24,544 bases of DNA from Ruminococcaceae bacterium UBA2854 (GTDB lineage Bacteria > Bacillota > Clostridia > Oscillospirales > Acutalibacteraceae). The position numbers and the translations under genes are program-made. Positions 9,869 to 16,597 of the stretch are shown one piece after another. The stretch spans positions 738-25,281 of the forward strand of contig DEFK01000011.1 in NCBI GenBank assembly GCA_002350765.1, in the 5' to 3' direction. A model generated the notes under the pieces. It was given only the letters and a program-made list of their open reading frames with translations. It searched no databases and had not been told where the DNA came from. Numbering within the stretch: position 1 is the stretch's first letter; each line of letters begins with the position of its first letter.

Positions 9869-9905
9869 AGTTTACCATTTTATTACACTTCTGTCAAAAA
9901 GTCAA
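9869..9905 (-). promoter_or_regulatory. Overlapping tandem promoters of rpoBC
   Basis: Two promoters overlap on the minus strand. One is TTGACT (9900-9905), 17 nt, TAAAAT (9877-9882). The other is TTGACA (9892-9897), 17 nt, TAAACT (9869-9874) with a TGG extended -10. Either would give a leader of about 165 nt before rpoB. Confidence 0.7.
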
Positions 9906-10044
9906 GCTTTTCAGGCAAAATAATTACAAAAAATTGTATTTTTCCTAGGAACGCTCGGGTGCGTTGATACTTCTGCAAAGTTTATGAGGTTTTAACAAAT
10001 GTTATTTATAGTTTTTGTGCAATTTTAAAATAAGGGTTTTGGAG

Positions 10045-10488
10045 CTAGAGAAGCCGACCTGAAAAGAATACAATTACCCCGTAGATCACTGACGCCGTAA
10101 CACCGTAGGCAATTACGGGCCCGCATATCGCGAACAGCTTAGCCCCGAGCCCCGTTATAAGTCCCTCGCTCTTGAACTCTATCGCGGGAGAGCTCATAGA
10201 ATTGGCAAAGCCTGTTATCGGCACGAGAGTACCCGCTCCAGCGCGCTTGGCGATTTTCTCATATAAATGAAAAGCGGTAAGAATCACGCCTATCAGTATC
10301 AGCGTACACGAACACAGCAGCTTCGCGTCCGACTCGGGGATTTTAAGGAAGGTATATAAATTGAATATCCCCTGTCCCAAGGCGCAGATAGCTCCTCCGA
10401 AAACAAAGGCTCTAAGACAGTTAAAGCGGGTTTTACTATTCGGGGAACACTTTTTTACGATTTTTTTATACTCTTTTTTATCTGTCAT
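10045..10488 (-). CDS. spoVAC: Stage V sporulation protein AC (SpoVAC)
   Basis: Membrane protein of the SpoVA channel that moves dipicolinic acid into the forespore and out at germination. Length is 147 residues, as usual for the family. Family hallmarks are NCLRAFVFGGAICALGQG (23-40) and GAGTLVPITGFANSM (84-98), followed by the EFKSEG motif and four to five hydrophobic segments. An upstream in-frame ATG at 10500 is possible, but GGTGAT is placed 6 nt before the ATG at 10488, so I use that start. SpoVAC is normally encoded with spoVAD and spoVAE; none is next to it here, where the neighbours are rpoB downstream and a divergent cysteine desulfurase. It suggests the organism sporulates. SpoVAEb is a related family, but the N-terminal motif favours SpoVAC. 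Confidence 0.93.
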   Translation of the reverse strand: MTDKKEYKKIVKKCSPNSKTRFNCLRAFVFGGAICALGQGIFNLYTFLKIPESDAKLLCSCTLILIGVILTAFHLYEKIAKRAGAGTLVPITGFANSMSSPAIEFKSEGLITGLGAKLFAICGPVIAYGVTASVIYGVIVFFSGRLL

Positions 10489-10557
10489 ACATATCACCAT
10501 TCTTATTTTTTCCTATATTTTTATTTTTAAACTATTTATTTTTTTTATTATATATAG

Positions 10558-10563
10558 TATAAT
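10558..10563 (+). promoter_or_regulatory. -10 element for the cysteine desulfurase operon
   Basis: TATAAT in a very AT-rich region about 34 nt before the TTG start. The matching -35 is poor (TTTATT at 17 nt). It is the best candidate for transcription of the desulfurase-thiI-sortase operon. Confidence 0.45.
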
Positions 10564-10596
10564 GGTTTGGAATAAGCAAAAATGGGTGAGTAGGAT

Positions 10597-11724
10597 TTGG
10601 AACACTATCTTGACAACAGCGCCACGACTGTCGTGAGCGAAACTGTCGCCGAAAAAGTATATAAAATGATGACGGAAAACTACGGAAACCCGAGTTCTCT
10701 GCATACCAAGGGAATCCGCGCCGAGGAAGAGCTCGAGCGTTCCCGCTCGACTGTAGCTAAGGCGATGGGCGTTAAGCCCGAGGAGGTTTACTTCACAAGC
10801 GGAGGTACCGAGGCTAACAACCTTGCCGTATTCGGAACCGTTAACCTGCTTAAAAGACGCGGAAATAAAATCGTCACCACCGCGGTTGAGCACAGCTCGG
10901 TTTTTGAAACCGCTCAGTATCTCGAAGAAAACGGCTGCGAGGTCGTTTATATAAAGCCTGACAGCGACGGAATTTTCCATATCGAGGATTTTGAAAAAGC
11001 GATCGACAAAAACACTATCCTCGTTTCAGCTATGGCGGTCAATAACGAAATCGGAACAATTCTCCCGATAGAAAAGCTGAAAAAGATAATCGAGAAAAAG
11101 AACTCCCCCGCTTTATTGCACTGCGACTGCGTCCAGGCGTTCGGAAAAATCCCGCTTAAACTTTCGAAGGCAGGAGTGGATTTAGCCTCCGTAAGCGGTC
11201 ATAAAATCCACGCTCCAAAAGGAGTAGGCGCGCTTTACGTTAAGAAAAACAGTCGGATCAAGCCGATTTTCTTCGGCGGCGAGCAGGAAAAAAAGCTACG
11301 CCCGGGTACCGAGGCGCTCCCGCTTATCACAGGCTTTTCACAGGCTGTTAAAGAAATTGACATAAACAAAAACTATACTTATGTTAAGGAGCTATGCGGT
11401 TACACTAAAGAAAAGCTCCGAAAAATCGAGGGGATAGTTATTAACTCTCCCGAAAGCGCGATACCTTATATTATAAACTTTTCCGTTTTGGGAATAAGAA
11501 GCGAAACGATGCTCCATTTCCTGGCGCAAAAGGAAATCTACGTATCGAGCGGAAGCGCGTGCGCCAAGGGTAAGCCCAGCCACGTGCTTGAGGCTATGGG
11601 CTTAGACAGAAACACCGCCGACAGCGCTGTCCGCGTAAGCTTCTGTGAGTTAAATACAAAAGAAGATATCGACGCGCTTATCGAAGCGCTCGAAGAAGGG
11701 ATAAATAAATTAGCAAAGAGATAA
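10597..11724 (+). CDS. Cysteine desulfurase (NifS/IscS family), partner of ThiI
   Basis: PLP enzyme, 375 residues, that removes sulfur from cysteine as an enzyme-bound persulfide. The N-terminal LDNSATT, the SGGTEANN motif, the PLP-binding Lys203 in SGHKIHAPKG, and the catalytic Cys322 in SSGSACAKG are all visible; RPGTEA precedes the C-terminal domain. Translation appears to begin at TTG: no in-frame ATG lies upstream of the conserved start, and GGGTGAG sits 6 nt before the TTG. It is followed by thiI after 4 nt, the same pairing as nifZ-thiI in Bacillus subtilis, so its main job is probably sulfur supply for tRNA 4-thiouridine. A general IscS role in Fe-S cluster assembly cannot be excluded, but no iscU or sufU is adjacent. 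Confidence 0.93.
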   Translation: MEHYLDNSATTVVSETVAEKVYKMMTENYGNPSSLHTKGIRAEEELERSRSTVAKAMGVKPEEVYFTSGGTEANNLAVFGTVNLLKRRGNKIVTTAVEHSSVFETAQYLEENGCEVVYIKPDSDGIFHIEDFEKAIDKNTILVSAMAVNNEIGTILPIEKLKKIIEKKNSPALLHCDCVQAFGKIPLKLSKAGVDLASVSGHKIHAPKGVGALYVKKNSRIKPIFFGGEQEKKLRPGTEALPLITGFSQAVKEIDINKNYTYVKELCGYTKEKLRKIEGIVINSPESAIPYIINFSVLGIRSETMLHFLAQKEIYVSSGSACAKGKPSHVLEAMGLDRNTADSAVRVSFCELNTKEDIDALIEALEEGINKLAKR

Positions 11725-11728
11725 GAAT

Positions 11729-12913
11729 ATGAAAGAAATAATTTTAGTTAAAATGGGCGAATTAGTCCTTAAAGGACTTAACCGCCGTCAGTTCGAAGAT
11801 AAGTTAATAAAAAATATAAAGAAAACTCTCCGCCATTTAGGAGAGTTCGAGATTAAAAACGCTCAGTCCACAATCACCATTATCCCGCAGGATGAGCTTA
11901 TCGACCTCGACGACGTTTGCGAGCAGGTAAGGAAGATTTTCGGTATCGTTACATATTCGAGAGCGGCGGTATGCCCAGAAAAAACTCTCGACTCTATTCT
12001 CGAAACCGCTCCCGAATATCTCGCCGAACAGCTGAAAGAGGTTAAGACCTTTAAGGTTGAGGCTAAAAGAAGCGATAAGAAATTCCCGTACAAAAGCCCC
12101 GAAATCGCCAGAGAAACAGGAGCGGCTGTACTAAGAGCTTTCCCTCACCTCAAGGTTGACGTAAGAAACCCCGAGCTCGTTGTAAACGTAGAAGTTCGTG
12201 ATTACGAGGCTTACGTTCGAGGCGCGGCTCTGAAAGGCGCGGGCGGTATTCCCGTAGGCACGGGCGGAAACGCGGTTATCCTTATCAGCGGAGGTATCGA
12301 CTCCCCCGTAGCCGCGTATATGATGGCTAAAAGAGGAATAAGACTTACCGCGGTTCACTTCGCGAGTCCTCCCTACACCAGCGAGCGCGCCGAGCAGAAG
12401 GTAGTTAAGCTGCTTAAAAAGGTTGCGCAGTACAGCGGCGATATGAATATGTACACCGTACCGTTTACCGAAATGCAGGAAGCTATCCGCGATAAATGTC
12501 CCGAGGAGTATTTTACCCTTATAATGCGCAGGCTGATGATGAAAATATCCGAGCGTATAGCGCTCGACAAGGGCTGTAAGGCGTTAATCACGGGCGAAAG
12601 CCTCGGTCAGGTAGCCAGCCAGACCATAGGCGCTCTCGGCTGTACCGATAACGCGACAAACTTACCCGTGTTCAGACCGCTGATTGGAATGGATAAACAG
12701 GAAATCGTAGATATTTCCTATAAAATAGACACTTACGAAACCTCAATCGAGCCCTACGAGGATTGCTGTACCGTATTTACGCCTAAGCATCCGCGTACTA
12801 ATCCGTCGCTCGAAAAAGTAATCGAGGCGGAAGCTCTCGGCAACTTCGAGCCGATGATCGAAAAGGCGCTCGAAAACTTAAAGGTAACTTATATAAACAC
12901 AAAGGAGGACTAA
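11729..12913 (+). CDS. thiI: tRNA 4-thiouridine synthase ThiI
   Basis: ATP-dependent sulfurtransferase that thiolates U8 of tRNA in the cytoplasm, 394 residues. An N-terminal ferredoxin-like domain and THUMP domain (about 1-165) are followed by a PP-loop ATPase domain with SGGIDSP (187-193), ITGESLGQVASQT (287-299) and the EDCCT cysteines at 346-347. There is no C-terminal rhodanese domain, as in most Gram-positive ThiI proteins; a dedicated NifS-like desulfurase then supplies sulfur, and that gene lies 4 nt upstream. The 3' end carries the AAGGAGG ribosome binding site of the next gene, so the sortase is probably co-transcribed. Confidence 0.96.
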   Translation: MKEIILVKMGELVLKGLNRRQFEDKLIKNIKKTLRHLGEFEIKNAQSTITIIPQDELIDLDDVCEQVRKIFGIVTYSRAAVCPEKTLDSILETAPEYLAEQLKEVKTFKVEAKRSDKKFPYKSPEIARETGAAVLRAFPHLKVDVRNPELVVNVEVRDYEAYVRGAALKGAGGIPVGTGGNAVILISGGIDSPVAAYMMAKRGIRLTAVHFASPPYTSERAEQKVVKLLKKVAQYSGDMNMYTVPFTEMQEAIRDKCPEEYFTLIMRRLMMKISERIALDKGCKALITGESLGQVASQTIGALGCTDNATNLPVFRPLIGMDKQEIVDISYKIDTYETSIEPYEDCCTVFTPKHPRTNPSLEKVIEAEALGNFEPMIEKALENLKVTYINTKED

Positions 12914-12916
12914 ATT

Positions 12917-14971
12917 TTGAATATACTGGTTTTATCTCCCGATAAAAAGTTCAAAAAAGATAAAACTGAATATTCAAGCGAAGTCGTAAACGCTTTAAAG
13001 GCAGGCTCTAACGATGTAAAGCTCGTCGAAACCTACTCTCCCCTGACGGAACTTGAGCTTAAAAAGGCGGTTAAAGCCTCACAAAAGCCCGAGCTTATCG
13101 TTATCCCCGCGGATATTAAAACTGAAAACGACTTCAGGAGCAAATTCGCGTTCATCATCAGCCGTGGTGAGCGTAAGGTTCAGAACGTCCCGAACTCGAA
13201 AGAAAAAATTGATATAAAGAAATCGCTCAACGATTTAAAAAACAATATAAAGTATATAATAGGAAAGCTTAAAAAGCAGGAGGTTCATCGAGAACAGCGC
13301 GAGCCCGAGTACATATCCTACGAAAGAAAGAAAACTCACGTTTTTAAAATCGACACCGAAAGCAAGCCGTTTTACGCTTTCAGCTATATCGGCTCTAAGA
13401 TAGCGGTTATTCCGCGCGAAATGAACGTCGAGGATATAAAAAGTATCCCCGAGCTTGTAATAAACACATTCCGCGATAACGAGCAAGAATATCCCGACGG
13501 CTATTCGTTAAGCGAAAAAACCTTAAAGGTAACTACGTTTACCGAACGTCATTTCCCGAGAAAAGGCGACTCGAAGGATGAAATTATCCGTAAGTCCGTT
13601 ATGCTCGCGGCAACGCTTGTATTCATCGTCGCGGGTTATATGTTCGTATACAATATGTTCGTAATGCCCGCGCAGCAGCAGGCTCTCCAGAGTGAAATCC
13701 GAACAATATTCTATGAAGATACAACGACCTCCTCGGGTAAAAGCGGTAAGAAGTTTAAAACTCCGAACTGGAAAAAGCTAAAAAAAATCAACAAGGATAT
13801 AAAAGGCTGGATAAAGCTCGACAACACTAAAATCGACTATCCAATCCTTCAGTGCAAATCCGACAGCAAGGAGTCACAGTTTTATCTTAACCACAACTAT
13901 CTTAAACAGTATACTCCGCGAGGCTTCGGCTCAATCTTTATTGACTATCGAAGCAAAAAGGGAATGAAGAGCAAGAACATTATCCTCCACGGACACCATA
14001 TGGAGGACGGCACAATGTTCGGCGACCTTATGAAATACGGAAGATATTCGGGTAATCTCGGCTTCTACAAGAAATCCCCGACCATTAAGCTAAGCTCTCC
14101 ATCGGGCGGTACCAATACATATAAGATAATATCCGTGTTTAAATCGAACGTTAACCCCGCTCAGGGTGAATATTTCGATTTCTACTGCGCTAAGTTCAAG
14201 AGCAAGGCGCAGTTTATGAACTATATATACAATTTAAGGATACGCTCGCTTATCGACTGTCCCGTTAATGTTAACGAAAAAGACCAGCTCGTAACGCTCG
14301 TCACCTGCTCGTATGAGTTCAACGGGTTCAGAACGGTAGTTGTCGCGAGAAAATGCCGCGCTAACGAAAGCGCCCACGTAGACGTCGGCGCCGCAAAGCT
14401 TAACAAAAACCCAGTATGGCCACAATGCTACTACAGCCGTTTCCGCGCGACAAGACCTACTGTACTGACATTTAAAAAGGCTCTTAAAAAAGGTTATATA
14501 AAATGGTATGACGGAAGCGCTGATCTCAGCGGAAGCGAACAGCTCCCGACATCCTTAAAGGAAACCACAGTTCCCACGACAGCGGCAACCGAGCCCACAA
14601 CGGCTAAGCCTACAAAACCGCCGAAAAAATACTTTAAGGTAAAGATTTCCGTACGCAATAAGCGCGGAAAGAAGATTATAAAGAAAAAGAAAGTCGTAGA
14701 GGGGAAGGTTATTAAGCTTCCGAAAACTCCGAGCTTTAAAAAGGGTAATTACAAATACACCTTTAAGAAATGGAAAGTAAAGGGCTTTAAGGACAGAAAG
14801 TATTTAAGCGGTAAATACAAGAAGATAGTCGTATACTCGAATATCAAGCTTGCGGCTAAGTACAAGAAAACTAAAATCGCCGTTAAAAAGCCCGCTAAAA
14901 AAACGAGTACCAAGAGTAAAGTCCCCGCAACAAAGCCTACGGAGGCTCAGCCCGACGAGTCAGAGGAGTAA
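12917..14971 (+). CDS. Class B sortase with cytoplasmic MoaB/CinA-like N-terminal domain and basic C-terminal module
   Basis: Membrane transpeptidase of 684 residues; typical class B sortases are about 220-280. Residues 1-225 have no signal peptide and resemble the small protein encoded next (see findings). A transmembrane segment lies at about 227-248 (MLAATLVFIVAGYMFVYNMF), which places the N-terminus in the cytosol. The sortase domain (about 260-480) has GHHMEDGTMFGDL with catalytic His360, TLVTCSYE with Cys464, and Arg472 of the FRTVVVARK strand. A Pro/Thr linker (about 545-565) leads to a lysine-rich beta-repeat module (566-650) and a Lys/Pro/Thr tail. It would cleave sorting signals and attach proteins to peptidoglycan; no substrate is recognisable in the window. 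The start is TTG, 8 nt after AGGAGG, 3 nt past the thiI stop; no better ATG fits. Confidence 0.88.
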   Translation: MNILVLSPDKKFKKDKTEYSSEVVNALKAGSNDVKLVETYSPLTELELKKAVKASQKPELIVIPADIKTENDFRSKFAFIISRGERKVQNVPNSKEKIDIKKSLNDLKNNIKYIIGKLKKQEVHREQREPEYISYERKKTHVFKIDTESKPFYAFSYIGSKIAVIPREMNVEDIKSIPELVINTFRDNEQEYPDGYSLSEKTLKVTTFTERHFPRKGDSKDEIIRKSVMLAATLVFIVAGYMFVYNMFVMPAQQQALQSEIRTIFYEDTTTSSGKSGKKFKTPNWKKLKKINKDIKGWIKLDNTKIDYPILQCKSDSKESQFYLNHNYLKQYTPRGFGSIFIDYRSKKGMKSKNIILHGHHMEDGTMFGDLMKYGRYSGNLGFYKKSPTIKLSSPSGGTNTYKIISVFKSNVNPAQGEYFDFYCAKFKSKAQFMNYIYNLRIRSLIDCPVNVNEKDQLVTLVTCSYEFNGFRTVVVARKCRANESAHVDVGAAKLNKNPVWPQCYYSRFRATRPTVLTFKKALKKGYIKWYDGSADLSGSEQLPTSLKETTVPTTAATEPTTAKPTKPPKKYFKVKISVRNKRGKKIIKKKKVVEGKVIKLPKTPSFKKGNYKYTFKKWKVKGFKDRKYLSGKYKKIVVYSNIKLAAKYKKTKIAVKKPAKKTSTKSKVPATKPTEAQPDESEE

Positions 14972-14973
14972 AT

Positions 14974-15387
14974 ATGAATTGTGAACTGATTTTTTATCTC
15001 GCGTCAAAAACAAATCTGTGCGAAAAAGCGCTCGAGAGGATTCTTAAAAACTTCGAGCTCAACTTCCGAGCCTCGCTTTTCGCGACAGAGTCGAACGCTC
15101 TCGGCGAAAAAATAATAGACGCTTTCGAAAGCTCCAATATTGTATTTGTTATCGGCGGACTTAATAATAATGAAAAGTACGGAATCGAAAACGTGCTCTC
15201 CAAGGCGCTCGCCAACAAAAGTCCCGACGATTTAAAAAAGCTTAGAAATCCCGCTCACGGCGCGGACGGATATCTGGTACGCCAGGGAGGACAGCTTCTT
15301 GTTGTTCTGCCCGACGAGCCGTCGCAGATAGAAAGCTTCTTTACTGGCCCGCTAAAAAAATATCTCGAAAGCTTTACGGGCGTATAA
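14974..15387 (+). CDS. Small MoaB/CinA-fold-like protein
   Basis: A 137-residue cytoplasmic protein that I recognise only by fold-like features. The stretch NIVFVIGGLNNNE resembles the TGGLGPT loop of the molybdopterin-binding family (MoaB, MogA, CinA N-terminus), and LLVVLPDEPSQIESF resembles the family's LPGPPSE segment. The usual start motif GDELL is absent and the glycine-rich loop is altered, so pterin chemistry is doubtful. It begins 2 nt after the sortase stop with GAGGAG as ribosome binding site, so the two are translationally coupled. It aligns by eye with the sortase's N-terminal domain. Function unknown; a partner of the sortase is my inference. No terminator is obvious behind it. 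Confidence 0.72.
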   Translation: MNCELIFYLASKTNLCEKALERILKNFELNFRASLFATESNALGEKIIDAFESSNIVFVIGGLNNNEKYGIENVLSKALANKSPDDLKKLRNPAHGADGYLVRQGGQLLVVLPDEPSQIESFFTGPLKKYLESFTGV

Positions 15388-15399
15388 AAGAAATTTGAT

Positions 15400-15444
15400 A
15401 TTGTTAACAAAAATCAACCTTCTTTTTTATATACTATTAACAAT
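15400..15444. promoter_or_regulatory. Palindrome and inverted repeat upstream of the cohesin-like gene
   Basis: TTGTTAACAA (15401-15410) is a perfect 10-nt palindrome. ATTGTTAA (15400-15407) recurs as its inverse TTAACAAT at 15437-15444. The pair lies 20-65 bp upstream of the candidate -10 and could be an operator. AT-richness makes chance a real possibility. Confidence 0.3.
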
Positions 15445-15463
15445 GGAAAAAATCATTATTTTT

Positions 15464-15472
15464 TGGTAAAAT
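15464..15472 (+). promoter_or_regulatory. Extended -10 promoter of the cohesin-like gene
   Basis: TGGTAAAAT, a TGn extended -10, lies about 64 nt before the start codon. No convincing -35 is present at 17 nt. The predicted leader contains a small hairpin at 15491-15510. Confidence 0.45.
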
Positions 15473-15490
15473 ATAAGTAACCGAAAAATA

Positions 15491-15510
15491 TAAGAATAAT
15501 GTAATTCTTA
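15491..15510 (+). other. Hairpin in the 5' leader
   Basis: Perfect 7-bp inverted repeat TAAGAAT / ATTCTTA with a 6-nt loop, ending about 10 nt before the AAGGAGAG ribosome binding site. It might stabilise the mRNA or affect translation; no T-tract follows, so it is not a terminator. Confidence 0.4.
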
Positions 15511-15535
15511 TTTACTGATAAAGGAGAGATTACCT

Positions 15536-16390
15536 ATGAGAATTTTAAAAAGAACAACAGCAGTTATCCTTTCGGCTTTATTACTTATTTCCTTATTTAC
15601 AGTAGCGGGCTACACGGCTGAGGGAAAGCTTACGGTTAATTTAAAGTCGAATGTCGCCGACGCTAAAACCGTTACTTACGATTTAGCCAAGAGCAGTACC
15701 TTCACCGCTTCCTTTAATGTTAAAGCGGTTGACAAAATCATTAACACCCAGGGTTATATGACTTATGACCGCGACTGCATTACACTTACAGGCTTCGAGC
15801 TCAAGAAGGTAGGCAGCGCTATCATAAACAAAAACCAGATTAACAGAGTTGACTTCAACTCCTCCGATATTGCTGGCGCTGATTTTACAAAGGGCGGCGA
15901 TCTCGTAGTAGCTACATTTAAAATAGTTAAAGCAGGCTCTACAGATATTAACCTCGATTTCGATATCATCACAGCTACTAAGAACGACAAGGACGTTGAA
16001 ATTGTTTCCGACGGCAAGGTTGTAGACACAAGCGCCGCTCTTAAAGGCGCGCTCTCGACTACAGCTTCATCCAAGAAAGCTAATCCGATGACGGTTAAGG
16101 TCGCTAAGAAATCCATAAAGGCTAAAACCCTTAAAAAGAAAAACGTTACCGTTAAGGCTATAACAGTTAAAAAAGCTAAGGGTACGGTAAAATACGTTAA
16201 GGTTAAAAAGGGTACAACTAAAAAGTACTATAAGAAGATTACCGTAAACAGCAAGACAGGTAAGATTAAATTTAAGAAGGGTAAATATAAGAAGGGTACC
16301 GTTAAAGTAGTAGTAAAAATTACCGCTAAAGGCAACTCATCTTACAAATCCAAAACAGTAACAAAGACCGTAAAAGTTAAAATCAAATAA
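15536..16390 (+). CDS. Secreted cohesin-like module with lysine-rich Ig-like tail
   Basis: A 284-residue secreted protein. Residues 1-28 are a signal peptide (MRILKRTT, a hydrophobic core, cleavage near GYTA). Residues 31-165 look like a cohesin-type beta-sandwich: YMTYDRDCITLTGFEL and DLVVATFKIVKAGSTDINL match the usual pattern of a YDp..L.v strand followed by a lati.F.v strand. Residues 183-284 form a very basic Ig-like module (NPMTVKV, NSKTGKIKFKKGKYKKGTVKV) of a type common in clostridial surface proteins. There is no sorting signal, dockerin or transmembrane end, so wall retention may be ionic. The same module pair recurs in the next gene. A role as a small scaffold that binds dockerin-bearing enzymes is inference. 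It has its own promoter region, a good AAGGAGAG site and a downstream terminator. Confidence 0.75.
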   Translation: MRILKRTTAVILSALLLISLFTVAGYTAEGKLTVNLKSNVADAKTVTYDLAKSSTFTASFNVKAVDKIINTQGYMTYDRDCITLTGFELKKVGSAIINKNQINRVDFNSSDIAGADFTKGGDLVVATFKIVKAGSTDINLDFDIITATKNDKDVEIVSDGKVVDTSAALKGALSTTASSKKANPMTVKVAKKSIKAKTLKKKNVTVKAITVKKAKGTVKYVKVKKGTTKKYYKKITVNSKTGKIKFKKGKYKKGTVKVVVKITAKGNSSYKSKTVTKTVKVKIK

Positions 16391-16396
16391 TTAAAC

Positions 16397-16425
16397 AAAA
16401 CCTCCGCCAAATGGCGGAGGTTTTT
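16397..16425 (+). terminator. Rho-independent terminator after the small cohesin-like gene
   Basis: CCTCCGCCA and its perfect complement TGGCGGAGG enclose a 2-base loop, extended by an A-run before and a T-run after. It is 6 nt past the stop codon and could work in both directions. Confidence 0.93.
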
Positions 16426-16467
16426 ATTATAAATTACCAAAGCCCCGCAAAATCCAAAACATACCGT

Positions 16468-16494
16468 TGACATTATATGTTCACTATAATGACA
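16468..16494. promoter_or_regulatory. Operator-like inverted repeat upstream of the starch-binding protein gene
   Basis: Arms TGACATTATA and TATAATGACA are inverse complements at 9 of 10 positions and are separated by 7 nt. The site is about 62-88 bp upstream of the candidate -10. It is a plausible binding site for a dimeric regulator. It also contains TTGACA and TATAAT, but only 12 nt apart, too close for a normal promoter. Confidence 0.35.
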
Positions 16495-16555
16495 TTTTCA
16501 ACAAAATTCATACACTTATTTGAGTATTTTGCCAATAGATAAAAAGTTAAAACAA

Positions 16556-16564
16556 TGTTACAAT
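16556..16564 (+). promoter_or_regulatory. Extended -10 promoter of the starch-binding protein gene
   Basis: TGTTACAAT (extended -10 TGn plus TACAAT), identical to the element before the pullulanase gene. It lies 33 nt before the ATG, with a GAAGGAGG ribosome binding site in between. No clear -35. Confidence 0.5.
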
Positions 16565-16597
16565 ATAAAATGTAAATTTAGAAGGAGGATTGTTCTA

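Noticed and set aside
9776..9967. 63-residue plus-strand reading frame downstream of the plus-strand promoter
   Set aside because: Its ATG-type start lies before the predicted transcription start, it has no ribosome binding site, and its composition is that of AT-rich intergenic DNA.
10513..10980. 155-residue minus-strand reading frame opposite the cysteine desulfurase
   Set aside because: Antisense to a strongly conserved enzyme, with no ribosome binding site or recognisable motif.
14974..15387. Full CinA or MoaB enzyme
   Set aside because: The GDELL start motif is missing, the glycine-rich loop is altered and no CinA C-terminal domain follows; only fold similarity is claimed.
16467..16490. 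TTGACA and TATAAT as a promoter pair
   Set aside because: The spacer is only 12 nt; the sequence is better explained as an inverted repeat.
16520..16597. Upstream in-frame ATG extending the starch-binding protein by 26 residues
   Set aside because: The extension would precede a clean signal peptide, has no ribosome binding site, and includes the candidate promoter and GAAGGAGG site of the ATG at 16598.
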